NCBI RefSeq assembly: GCF_030506325.1
Contig: NZ_CP120683.1
Location: 2,976,001 to 3,040,000, forward strand
Length of the DNA stretch: 64,000 nt
Direction: 5' to 3'
DNA from: Tunicatimonas pelagia
GTDB taxonomy: Bacteria > Bacteroidota > Bacteroidia > Cytophagales > Cyclobacteriaceae
Every line of letters begins with the position of its first letter. Position 1 is the first letter of the stretch. A program made the position numbers and the translations under genes. Under the pieces are notes generated by a model that was given only the letters and a program-made list of their open reading frames with translations, searched no databases and was not told the origin of the DNA. Shown one piece after another: positions 39,913 to 48,529 of this stretch.

Positions 39913-42066
39913 TCAAACAGTTTGGCTGGGATGTTGTTCTAGCACGTATTTAGGAAATTGCTCTGACGTAGTTAGCAAAGTAAAGAAAAAGGTAGTTCCC
40001 TGGCTTGGTTCACTTTCTACCCAGATTTTTCCCCCGTTAGCTTCCGTAAACTCTTGGCATAACACCAAACCTAAACCGGTTCCCTTCTCGTTGGCAGTAC
40101 CGTACGTTGTATGATTATTCAGTTGAAAAAGCTTATCTATATCTTTAGTTTGAATACCTACCCCGGTATCACTTACGGATACTATCACTTGCCCACCTTG
40201 CTGCTGCGCTTTAGCTGTAATAGAGCCCCCTTGATCGGTAAACTTAATGGCGTTAGATATCAAATTTCTAACAACTAATCGAACCATTTCAGGGTCAGCA
40301 TATACCAAAATAGAATCTTTCGTATCTTGTAATAAGGCAACGCCTTTCTTTTCAGCAGTCGTAGTTTGGCTAACTACCACTTCATTCATAATCTCAGATA
40401 AAACAACCCGCTCAGGACTTACCTTAACGCCTGACATTTGACTGCGAGTCCATTTTAGTAAATTGTCTAGCATGTTAGTAGTATTGTCTACTGTGGTAGA
40501 AAGCGTACTAAAAAGCTGTGGTATTTCTTCAGGTGCCAGCGCATCGCTATCGAGAATATTAATAATTCCTTTTAGCGAATTAAGTGGGCTTCGGAAGTCA
40601 TGAGAAATAATAGAGAGTAATTTATCTTTTAACTGGTTTAAGCTAAAAAGATCTTGGTTTTGATGTTGCAATTGCTGCTGCTGTTGCTGAAGCTTATCAT
40701 TCATCTGAATGAGTTGCTCATTGTTAGTAACGATCTCTTCTTGCTGCTCTTCCAGTTGCGAGGCCAACTTTTTCCGGTAGTTGTACGAGATATATACTAA
40801 AATGAGTGCTCCTAACAGTAAGACCGCTACTAAAGATGTGCCAATGGTGTAGATCATTTGCCGTTCAATCTGCCCCTTTTTCAGAGCATTGTCTTTTTCT
40901 AATACTTTAATTTTAGCATCTGCCTGGGCTTGTTCCAAATTGGCAATAATTTTACTTTTCTCAATAGAGTAGATGCTATCTTGATGAGCTACCTGTGTTG
41001 CTCTGTACTGATGTGCCTTTTCAAACTCACCTAATTCAGCGTAATAGTCAGCCAGCATCCTGCTCAAGTCACTGATTTGTAGTGAGGCTTGACTGGTTAC
41101 AGCCAACTTATAGGCTTCTGTAGCGGCCTGAATTGCTGATTGGTACTCGTTACGTGCCCCCCGCACTTGAGCCAGTAACTGCCATGCAGACGTTTTAGCA
41201 TTAATATTTTGTATGGATAAGGCAATCTCTAAAATATGTTTGGCGTTAATCAAAGCACTATCAAGCTGTCCTTGCTTTATCTGAACATTGGTAATTCCAA
41301 TCAGAGGGATTGATGCAATGTATTCATCATCTTGTACCTTGGCCCATTCTAAAGCGCGCTGATAGTATGCCATGGCCGAGTCTGATCTGTTTAGGTTTTT
41401 ATTCCATGTCATACCAATATTAGAGTATAAATGGATAATTTTAGCAGTATCTTGAATAGCTAAACATATGTCTAAGCTCCGTTCGTAATACTTAACTGCC
41501 TTGTGGTATTCTTCTCGGTAGTAATATACATTGCCAATATTGGTGATTAACTTACTTAGCCCTTTGTTAAATTGCTTTTCTTCCCAAATGGCTAAGGCTT
41601 CGTAAAAGCACTTTAGCGATTCAACATGTTGCCCCTTTAGGTAGTATGCAATACCAGTCAAGTTAAGCATATTTGCCAAATGAGAAGAGGACCTGTCATC
41701 TTCTCTAATAACATTGGTTACCTTACTAAGTACTTGAATAACACTATCGTATCTTCCCTGATTGTAATATGCAAATGCTAAATTATAGTCAACCTGCGCT
41801 AATGTATCTGGTATACCAAGTTCTTGAGCTTGCCACTTAATGCGTTGACCTACTGCCAACATTTGTTGAGGGTTTTCGCGTAAGTCTAGTAGTATATTTG
41901 TCCGTTTGGTTGCTTCGGATTGGAAGTAGAGGTTGACGATACTATCTAGATTAGTAGGCTGGGCAGTGGTTTTTGTTCCGCTAAGAACGAACACCAAACA
42001 AACCAACACAATTGAGAGGTTCTTACCCGTATCCGAAATTAGTATTTTTCTAATAAAGCGACGCAA
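39913..42066 (-). CDS. TPR sensor histidine kinase (paralogue 1)
   Basis: The 717-residue membrane kinase has a signal/anchor, about 330 residues of tetratricopeptide repeats outside (LNLTGIAYYLKGQHVESLKCF, ITNIGNVYYYREEYHKAVKYYERSLDI), one transmembrane helix near 405, a Gln-rich coiled coil (QQQQQLQHQNQDL), HisKA with its His near residue 488 in ISHDFRSPLNSL, and HATPase_c (NLISNAIKFTDQGG, DTGVGIQ, GTGLGL). It has no receiver domain, so it must pass phosphate to a separate regulator. It is paralogous to the next gene and probably arose by tandem duplication. Confidence 0.9.
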   Translation of the reverse strand: MRRFIRKILISDTGKNLSIVLVCLVFVLSGTKTTAQPTNLDSIVNLYFQSEATKRTNILLDLRENPQQMLAVGQRIKWQAQELGIPDTLAQVDYNLAFAYYNQGRYDSVIQVLSKVTNVIREDDRSSSHLANMLNLTGIAYYLKGQHVESLKCFYEALAIWEEKQFNKGLSKLITNIGNVYYYREEYHKAVKYYERSLDICLAIQDTAKIIHLYSNIGMTWNKNLNRSDSAMAYYQRALEWAKVQDDEYIASIPLIGITNVQIKQGQLDSALINAKHILEIALSIQNINAKTSAWQLLAQVRGARNEYQSAIQAATEAYKLAVTSQASLQISDLSRMLADYYAELGEFEKAHQYRATQVAHQDSIYSIEKSKIIANLEQAQADAKIKVLEKDNALKKGQIERQMIYTIGTSLVAVLLLGALILVYISYNYRKKLASQLEEQQEEIVTNNEQLIQMNDKLQQQQQQLQHQNQDLFSLNQLKDKLLSIISHDFRSPLNSLKGIINILDSDALAPEEIPQLFSTLSTTVDNTTNMLDNLLKWTRSQMSGVKVSPERVVLSEIMNEVVVSQTTTAEKKGVALLQDTKDSILVYADPEMVRLVVRNLISNAIKFTDQGGSITAKAQQQGGQVIVSVSDTGVGIQTKDIDKLFQLNNHTTYGTANEKGTGLGLVLCQEFTEANGGKIWVESEPSQGTTFFFTLLTTSEQFPKYVLEQHPSQTV

Positions 42067-42211
42067 AATAGTAATTACATAAACAACTTATTGTGCAATA
42101 AAGACAATAAATTGTAGAGAGCGAAGAATCTTTAGGGAATAAAAGCACATTGTACAAAAATAAATTTAATTGTATATTTTTATGCTTATTCCTTTTTGAG
42201 AAACATTAAAT

Positions 42212-44353
42212 TCAGTTTGTAGTAGTTATAGGCTGTTTATCCAATGTATGATTAGGAAACTGTTTGGGGTGAGTAACTAAAGTAAAGTGGAACATGCTAC
42301 CTATTCCTTGTTCACTTTCTACCCAAATTCTACCACCGTTCACTTCAACAAATTCCTGACATAGAATAAGTCCTAGCCCGGTCCCTTTCTCGTTATCGGT
42401 GCCGTATGTGGTGTGCTCCTTTAACTGAAAAAGTCGGTTTATATCTTCTGAGCTCATACCAATGCCAGTGTCAACTACCGAGACAGTTACTTCATTGTTA
42501 TCTTGAAAGGCTCCTATCGTAATAGAATCATTCTTAAAAGTAAACTTGATAGCATTAGACACTAAGTTCCGTACAATAAGTCGCACCATCTCAGGGTCGG
42601 CGTAAACCGATAAATCTGAAGCAATATTGCAGTAGAGAGTTACCTCTTTCTTCTCAGCTAAAATAAGCTGTGAACTTACCACTTCCTCTACTAATGTAGA
42701 CAAGGTAATATATTCGGGTTCTACTCGAATGCCGTGCATCTGGTTCCGCGTCCATTTTAAGAGGTTGTCTAACATGTTGGTTGTATTTTCCACTTTAGAG
42801 GAAAGCGACTCAAACACCTGCTCAATTTCTTCCGCCGAAAGAGCGTGGCTATTTAGCATGGCAATCACTCCTTGTAGCGAGCTTAACGGACTGCGGAAGT
42901 CATGGGAGATAATAGAAAGTAGTTTGTTTTTAAGGCTATTGAGCCGAACTAAGTCTTGATTCTGCTCTTGCAATTGTTGCTGTTGTTGGCGCAGCCTATT
43001 ATTCATCTGAGTCAGTTGCTCATTGCTTCTAGCAATCTGCTCCTTCTGAGTAGATAGTTGTGTGCTAACCTTATTTCGCTGCTTATTGGTTCGGTATAAA
43101 AGTAGCAACCCACCCAATAGTAGCAAAACAGCTACCGAGGCGGTTATTGAATATACCATTTGCCGTTCAATCACCGCTTCCCGTTCCGAAATTTGCGCTT
43201 TCTTCAGCGCATTATCTTTCTCCAGCATCTTAATCCTAGTGTTATCGCGGGTGCGTTCTAGGTTAGAAATGATTTTGCTCTTCTCAATAGAGTATACGCT
43301 ATCTTGATAAGTCATTTGGATAGCTTGGTAGTCGTACGCTTTCTTAAAATCTTTTAGCTCAAAATAGTAGTCAGCTAGCAACTTTCCAGATGTGTTGATC
43401 TCCATCAACGCTTGGCTAGCTACCGCTAGATTATAAGCCTGAGTAGCGGCACGAATAGCTGCTTTACGCTCTTTCCGAGCCCAGCGTACATGGGCTAATA
43501 ACTGCCAGGCATGTAATTTAGCGTTGGTGTTTTGCTGGCGCTGAGCGATATCTAAAATGTACTGAGCATTAGATAAAGCTTCATCAAGTTGACCACGTTT
43601 TATTTGGACGTGCGTAATTCCGTACAAAGGAGTGGCTCTAATATGCTCATCCTGGTGTTGTTTGGCCCAATCGAGAGATTGCTGGTAATAATCCATCGCC
43701 AATTCCAGACTATCAAGGTTTTTACGCCATATCAAACCAATGTTAGAGTATAGATAAACAATATTTACGGTATCGCGATTAGCTAAACTTAGCTCAAGGC
43801 TTTTTTCGTAATAATCGATGGCTTTATAGAATTCCTTCTGATAGGCATAGACATTACCAATATTAATATAAGCTATACCTTGCCCATTTTCATTTTCTAG
43901 GCTTTCCCAAATGGACAGAGACTCATAGTAACTTTGCAGTGCTTCGGCATACTGCCCCTGAAAATCGTAGGCAACTCCGGCCAGGTTGAGCATCTTAGCT
44001 AATTGAGATGACTTATTGGCATCATTACGAGCTGCGCTAATTGCATTGTTAAGAATTTGAATAGCACTGTCGTAGTTACCGTTATTATAATGACTAAAAG
44101 CTATTTCGTAATCAATATTTGATAGAGTATCAGAAATACCCAAATCTTGCACTCGCTTTTTTACCTTCTGACCCAGAATCAGCATTTGCTTAGGGGTTTG
44201 TCGTAGCTGCCCTAGTATGTTAGCTTGTTCCGTAACATCAGCCTCGAGGTAAACACGCGCCAAACTATCAGCATTAATAGACTGAGCTGTACTTATTCCT
44301 CCACTGAAGCAAAAGAATAAGTAGCTAAGAAAAACCGGCAGGTAACCACTCAT
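42212..44353 (-). CDS. TPR sensor histidine kinase (paralogue 2)
   Basis: The 713-residue kinase has the same domain order as its downstream neighbour: signal, TPR region (LNLAGVAYDFQGQYAEALQSYYESL), transmembrane helix near 408, coiled coil with QQQQQLQEQNQDL, HisKA (ISHDFRSPLSSL), HATPase (NLVSNAIKFTFKND, DTGIGMS, GTGLGL). Start at ATG 44353; an upstream TTG codon is less likely. A 145-bp gap separates it from the first paralogue, so each may have its own promoter. Partner regulator unknown; the receiver-only protein at 54179 is one possibility but is far away. Confidence 0.9.
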   Translation of the reverse strand: MSGYLPVFLSYLFFCFSGGISTAQSINADSLARVYLEADVTEQANILGQLRQTPKQMLILGQKVKKRVQDLGISDTLSNIDYEIAFSHYNNGNYDSAIQILNNAISAARNDANKSSQLAKMLNLAGVAYDFQGQYAEALQSYYESLSIWESLENENGQGIAYINIGNVYAYQKEFYKAIDYYEKSLELSLANRDTVNIVYLYSNIGLIWRKNLDSLELAMDYYQQSLDWAKQHQDEHIRATPLYGITHVQIKRGQLDEALSNAQYILDIAQRQQNTNAKLHAWQLLAHVRWARKERKAAIRAATQAYNLAVASQALMEINTSGKLLADYYFELKDFKKAYDYQAIQMTYQDSVYSIEKSKIISNLERTRDNTRIKMLEKDNALKKAQISEREAVIERQMVYSITASVAVLLLLGGLLLLYRTNKQRNKVSTQLSTQKEQIARSNEQLTQMNNRLRQQQQQLQEQNQDLVRLNSLKNKLLSIISHDFRSPLSSLQGVIAMLNSHALSAEEIEQVFESLSSKVENTTNMLDNLLKWTRNQMHGIRVEPEYITLSTLVEEVVSSQLILAEKKEVTLYCNIASDLSVYADPEMVRLIVRNLVSNAIKFTFKNDSITIGAFQDNNEVTVSVVDTGIGMSSEDINRLFQLKEHTTYGTDNEKGTGLGLILCQEFVEVNGGRIWVESEQGIGSMFHFTLVTHPKQFPNHTLDKQPITTTN

Positions 44354-44496
44354 ATCCGAATACAACGAACTTCTTATTTAAAAAGTATAAACTATTCGCT
44401 GATTAACTACAAAATAGTCGATTATTGCAATTAAGTTAATAAAGTATTTTGAGGAAAGTTGTTTTCGCAGATAAAAGTACGTTGTATAAAAAACAA

Positions 44497-44865
44497 TTAT
44501 ACAGGTTCTTTACGGTTCTTGGGTGTAGATGCTGACGGCATCCACCCCCATTTACTGCAATGTTGCTTCATAGTAGTTTTAAACTTATCCCGCTCTTCAG
44601 GAGTCATATTATGCCATTTTTCTTCAAATCGGCGCTTCCACGTGCGTTTACGAGCCGAGTATCCGCCACTCCATCGCCCTCGCCCCAAGCTGCTAAAAAG
44701 TATCTTTGATAGCACCAGTAAACCTAGTGCCTGACCAAATGAAATAGATGGGCCATTAAATAGCGATGGTACTAGCCAGTTCCAAAGTAACATTACAACT
44801 GCACTAAGTGCCAAAATGGCTAAGGCACTCAGGACAATTATCTTCAAAATCCAGTAGCGTTTCAT
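44497..44865 (-). CDS. Small membrane protein next to sigma factor
   Basis: The 122-residue protein has two N-terminal transmembrane helices (IIVLSALAILALSAVVMLLW and a second near 41-60, with GQALGLLVLSKILF) and a basic cytoplasmic tail containing WKRRFEEKWHNMTPEERDKFKTTMKQ. This arrangement often occurs downstream of ECF sigma factors in Bacteroidota, where such proteins may act as membrane co-regulators. No anti-sigma domain is recognisable. It follows the sigma gene after 25 bp. Confidence 0.7.
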   Translation of the reverse strand: MKRYWILKIIVLSALAILALSAVVMLLWNWLVPSLFNGPSISFGQALGLLVLSKILFSSLGRGRWSGGYSARKRTWKRRFEEKWHNMTPEERDKFKTTMKQHCSKWGWMPSASTPKNRKEPV

Positions 44866-44890
44866 TTTTCTTAGTATTAGGGAGTTGGAG

Positions 44891-45475
44891 CTAATCGCGG
44901 AGGTCGTCGTATAAGTTTTGTAGCCGTTTTCGCAGGAATAAAACTGCGTATCGCTTCCGGGATAATAGCGTGTTGACTGGAGCTTTCGTAATAGTACTTA
45001 TTTCTTTGAAGCTAAGGTCTTCAAATTCGTGCATCACAAATACTTCTCGCTGATCTTGAGGCATTTCCTCCAGTGCTTCCTCCACAGCGTGCCAGATAAC
45101 AGAACGCATCAATTCACTTTCAGGATGATTACTGAGGTCAGCCAGCATATCCTCCAACCGAAGGGCGGTGTCACCTTCCTCAGAACTTACTGCTTGCTCG
45201 CTAAAACTGCGGGGCTTTTTCTTCCGATAGCGGTCGGTGATTTTGTTACGGGCTACAGTGAATAACCAGGAGGTGACCCGGTCGATAGACTTTACCGTAC
45301 GGTAGGCTTCGGTAAACTGATAAAATACGTCTTGTAATATATCTTCGGCTTCTTCTCGGTCGGGTATGCGTTGCTGGATAAAGCTTAGTAAACGCGGACG
45401 CTCGCGCTGTACTGCCAGACTAATTTCATTTTCCTTACTCGATACCAACCCACCGGTTAAACTCAGTGCTTTCAT
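44891..45475 (-). CDS. ECF-type RNA polymerase sigma factor
   Basis: The 194-residue protein has sigma-70 region 2 (DREEAEDILQDVFYQFTEAYR, then TSWLFTVARNKITDRYRKKKP) and region 4 with an HTH (LPQDQREVFVMHEFEDLSFKEI, then PVNTLLSRKRYAVLFLRKRL). It should direct transcription of a stress or surface regulon. The small membrane gene 25 bp downstream is its likely operon partner. No classic FecR-type anti-sigma is nearby. The start gives a short N-terminal tail (MKALSLTGG) before region 2. Confidence 0.88.
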   Translation of the reverse strand: MKALSLTGGLVSSKENEISLAVQRERPRLLSFIQQRIPDREEAEDILQDVFYQFTEAYRTVKSIDRVTSWLFTVARNKITDRYRKKKPRSFSEQAVSSEEGDTALRLEDMLADLSNHPESELMRSVIWHAVEEALEEMPQDQREVFVMHEFEDLSFKEISTITKAPVNTLLSRKRYAVLFLRKRLQNLYDDLRD

Positions 45476-45517
45476 GATGATTAGTAAGACGTACTAACGA
45501 GAAAAAAATTGTAAAGT

Positions 45518-45670
45518 TGAGAAACGGAGTCCGAAGACCGGAAGATGGAGAAAGGAAGGCGGGACACGGAAACCCATAATTTGTTCATTCTTCGTCCTCC
45601 CTTCTCCCTTTCTCTATTCTTATCAGTTGCGTCCGTCCTCCAGACTCCGGTGTCTGGTCTCCGTATTTTC
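45518..45670. repeat. Nested imperfect inverted repeats overlapping the 3' end of the M3 peptidase gene
   Basis: GGAGAAAGGAAGG (45547-45559) is nearly complementary to CCTCCCTTCTCC (45597-45608). Further out, CGGAGTCCGAAGACCGGAAG resembles the reverse complement of the CTCCGGTGTCTGGTCTCCG region inside the peptidase 3' end. The last codons of that gene thus lie in the repeat. The element resembles the GC-rich repeat at 550-663 in style, though not in sequence. Confidence 0.4.
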
Positions 45671-47830
45671 GGGAAAGCCCCGGTCGCGCATGAGGGCGTC
45701 AATCTGAGCATCGCGACCCCGGAACTGTCGGTAGGCTTCAGAAGCCTCTACGGAATTTTGGGGCGCAAATAAGTATTTGACCATTTTATCCGCTAATTCC
45801 TTGTTATAAAATCCATTTGGTGCCTTATCAAAAGCTTCGGTAGCGTCAGCAGTAAGTACATCGGCCCACATGTAACCATAGTAAGCCGTTGCATAGCCTT
45901 CACCTGAGAATACGTGACTGAAATGCGGAGTACGGTGACGCATCACCAGTTCTTCTGGCATATTCATAGCAGCTAGTGTCTCTTTCTCAAACTGGTCTGC
46001 ATCCAAGTTTTCTGGATCAGCCAGATGGAGTTTCATGTCCATTAGCGCAGAGGCTAGGTACTCAGTAGTGGCAAAACCCTGGTTGAAGGTGGCCGCTTTC
46101 TTAATCTTGTTGACCAGCTCTTGGGGCATTGGTTCACCTGTTTCATAATGAACTAGGTAATTTTCAATAACTGGGTCGGTAGAAAGCCAACGCTCTAGCA
46201 ATTGAGATTGAAACTCAACATAATCACGAACAGCACCATTAAGCGTTGGGTAACGCACTTCTGACGAAAAGTAGTGCAGGGCATGACCAAACTCGTGAAA
46301 GAAGGTGGTAGCATCATCCCAAGAAACTAGTACTGGCTCGCCAGGAGCAGGTTTCACAAAGTTAGAATTATTGGAGCCTAACACAGTTTTTTTACCGTCG
46401 AACGTAGCATGGCGACGGTAGGTAGTCGCCCAGGCTCCCGAACGCTTCCCGGTGCGGGCAAATGGGTCGAGATACCATAGGCCGATATGCTCTCCCGAGG
46501 TTTTATCGGTCACTTCCCACACTTTCACATCTTCGTGGAATACGGGTACTTCTCCGTCGGGCACTGGAGTGAAATCGTAATTAAACAGCTCACCTGCCAC
46601 AAAAAACATGGCTTCCCGAAGCTTATCTAGCTGCAAATATTCTTTTACTTTGTCCGAATCCAGATCGTACTTTTGCTGACGAACCTTCTCGGCGTAGTGG
46701 CGGTAGTCCCAGGGTTTAATGGTAATATCATCACCTTGGGCATCGGCTACAGCTTGCATATCTTCCACTTCTTCGGCCACTCGGGCAATGGCAGCGAGCC
46801 ACACGGCATTCATCAATTCCATTGCGTTTTCGGGGGTTTTAGCCATCCGATCCTGTAAACGCCACTCGGCGTAGTTGTCGTAGCCTAACAAACCGACCCG
46901 CTCTTTGCGAAGCTTCAAAATTTCTTCGATGATCTTATTATTATCGTGCTCATCGCCATTATCTCCTCTTGAATAGTAAGTACGCCACACTTTCTCCCGT
47001 AAGTCCCGCTCATCTGAATAAGTTAAAAAAGGATCCATTGATGAGCGAGTATTAGTTACCGCGTACATTCCCTCTTTATCTCGATCCGCTGCGGCTTTAG
47101 CGTAGGCATTAACTAGTGGCTCCGACAAGCCGCTGAGTTGATCTTCGGAAAGATAGGTTACGTAGCCTTCCTCGTCAGCTAGCACGTTATTGGAAAATTG
47201 GGTGTAAAGCTTGGAAAGCTCTTTATTAATCTCCGCGTAGCGTTTCTTCTTCTCTTCGTCTAATTCAGCCCCGTTCATCTGGAACTGCTTGTAGATCAAT
47301 TCTACTAATCGCTGCTGATCGTCTTCCAGCGGAGTGCCGCCCAGCGGAGTTTGCTGAGTTTTTTCGTATACGGCTTTGATCCGCTTAAATAGCGCTTCGT
47401 TCTGAGAGATTTTTGAGGAATATTCGGATAGCTTAGGAGCCATCTCTTGCTGCACTTCCCGAAACTCGGGTGACGAACGGTTACTACTATAAATACCGTA
47501 GTAGGTAAACACTCGCCCCAATTCTTCGCCTGCCCGCTCCATCGCAACAATAGTGTTTTCAAAAGTGGGTTCTTCGGGGTTGTTGGCGATAGCATTAATT
47601 TCTTCTAGGCTCATTGCCATGCCCTGTTCCAGAGCAGGTTTTACTGCCTCAACAGTCATTTCATCGAAGGCAGGTACCCCACCGTAGGGTCCCGTCCACT
47701 CTTGCAAAAGCACATTAGTAGTGTCAGTTAAATAATTAGAATCCAATGTTATTTTTTTAGGGTGAAAACCGGATAGAAGGATTAGCGCGCATATACTGAG
47801 CGCAAAAATGCTAGTGTTGGGTAGTGTCAT
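45623..47830 (-). CDS. dcp: Peptidyl-dipeptidase (M3 family, Dcp-like), exported
   Basis: The 735-residue zinc metallopeptidase has a signal peptide (SIFALSICALILLSG) and the M3 signature HEFGHALHYF. The body matches the Dcp/oligopeptidase A fold: helical N-terminal domain (EWTGPYGGVPAFDEM, then NNPEEPTFENTIVAMERAGEE) and a C-terminal catalytic region with FAPQNSVEASEAYRQFRGRD. It removes dipeptides from the C-terminus of peptides in the periplasm. Length is slightly above that of E. coli Dcp because of the signal. The final residues (PENTETRHRSLEDGRN) fall in an inverted-repeat element. Confidence 0.9.
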   Translation of the reverse strand: MTLPNTSIFALSICALILLSGFHPKKITLDSNYLTDTTNVLLQEWTGPYGGVPAFDEMTVEAVKPALEQGMAMSLEEINAIANNPEEPTFENTIVAMERAGEELGRVFTYYGIYSSNRSSPEFREVQQEMAPKLSEYSSKISQNEALFKRIKAVYEKTQQTPLGGTPLEDDQQRLVELIYKQFQMNGAELDEEKKKRYAEINKELSKLYTQFSNNVLADEEGYVTYLSEDQLSGLSEPLVNAYAKAAADRDKEGMYAVTNTRSSMDPFLTYSDERDLREKVWRTYYSRGDNGDEHDNNKIIEEILKLRKERVGLLGYDNYAEWRLQDRMAKTPENAMELMNAVWLAAIARVAEEVEDMQAVADAQGDDITIKPWDYRHYAEKVRQQKYDLDSDKVKEYLQLDKLREAMFFVAGELFNYDFTPVPDGEVPVFHEDVKVWEVTDKTSGEHIGLWYLDPFARTGKRSGAWATTYRRHATFDGKKTVLGSNNSNFVKPAPGEPVLVSWDDATTFFHEFGHALHYFSSEVRYPTLNGAVRDYVEFQSQLLERWLSTDPVIENYLVHYETGEPMPQELVNKIKKAATFNQGFATTEYLASALMDMKLHLADPENLDADQFEKETLAAMNMPEELVMRHRTPHFSHVFSGEGYATAYYGYMWADVLTADATEAFDKAPNGFYNKELADKMVKYLFAPQNSVEASEAYRQFRGRDAQIDALMRDRGFPENTETRHRSLEDGRN

Positions 47831-47999
47831 AGTTTCTTCTTCAGTTAGGTACTATGGAATAACGCAAATAACCGTATAAAGTGTTTCTGAACTCGCAGCA
47901 GAAAAGTAAACAAATGTGTTTGGGGTGTTCAAATCCAGTGCTTCGGATAATCTCAGAAAATTTTCTGAATCAATTGTTCAAACCTTAGAAAAAAAGGTG

Positions 48000-48454
48000 A
48001 TGCCAAAACAGTCTTTCCAAGCAGTTGCCGCGTTTGAGCTTCATGTCAAAGAGGCAAATGAACTATTAGCGGACGGCTAGTCTTTGACGGTACGGAAAAT
48101 CTCACCGAGCGTCCGCAAGGTCATTGGCCGGCATTCCGGGATTTACAGCGAAATAAATACAGTGGGCACCCACCGCGTGGAAAGAAAGGAACGCATACTG
48201 ATATTACCTTGGTACTTTCAGACAAAACTACCTGGATTTATTACGTAAGCCGGTATTACAACGGCAAAAACAACCTATTGAGTAAAGAAAGAATATTTGT
48301 TGAGTATGCTATTGGGAAAATGAAGCGATATAGAATACTAAAAAATCGTTGTCGATTGAAGTGTAGCCATCTGAAAAACAAAAATACTTGGAATAGCGGC
48401 TGCACTCTGGAACTATTAACTCAGTCTAAAGTACTGATTAGCAGAGCCGAATAA
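48000..48454 (+). pseudogene. IS5-family transposase remnant
   Basis: The remnant begins MPKQSFQAVAAFELHVKEANELLADG and stops at TAG. In another frame it continues LVFDGTENLTERPQGHWPAF, then KYSGHPPRGKKGTHTDITLVLSDKT and WIYYVSRYYNGKNN. After a deletion it resumes with LSKERIFVEYAIGKMKRYRIL. These are the DDE_Tnp_4/IS5-type motifs (DGTER.. around the first catalytic Asp, and the final ..KERIFVEHAIG.MKRY helix carrying the Glu). The middle catalytic Asp segment is missing, and at least one frameshift interrupts the reading frame. No terminal inverted repeats were found. It lies between dcp and fadN. Confidence 0.8.
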
Positions 48455-48472
48455 GTCTAACAATTAATTTTG

Positions 48473-48509
48473 AAAAAGGGTTACCTTAATTTAAGATTAC
48501 CCCTTTTTT
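48473..48509. terminator. A/T-flanked hairpin at the 3' end of fadN
   Basis: AAAAAGGG...TTACCCCTTTTTTT forms an imperfect hairpin (A-T pairs, GGG:CCC and inner pairs) with T-runs on both strands. It lies 21 bp beyond the fadN stop and downstream of the IS remnant, so it may terminate transcription from either side. Confidence 0.45.
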
Positions 48510-48529
48510 TAAGCCGAATATAGATTATG

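Noticed and set aside
42212-44365. Both TPR kinases seeming to have exactly 717 residues
   Set aside because: The second one's extra four residues depend on a TTG start; the ATG gives 713, so equal length is a coincidence.
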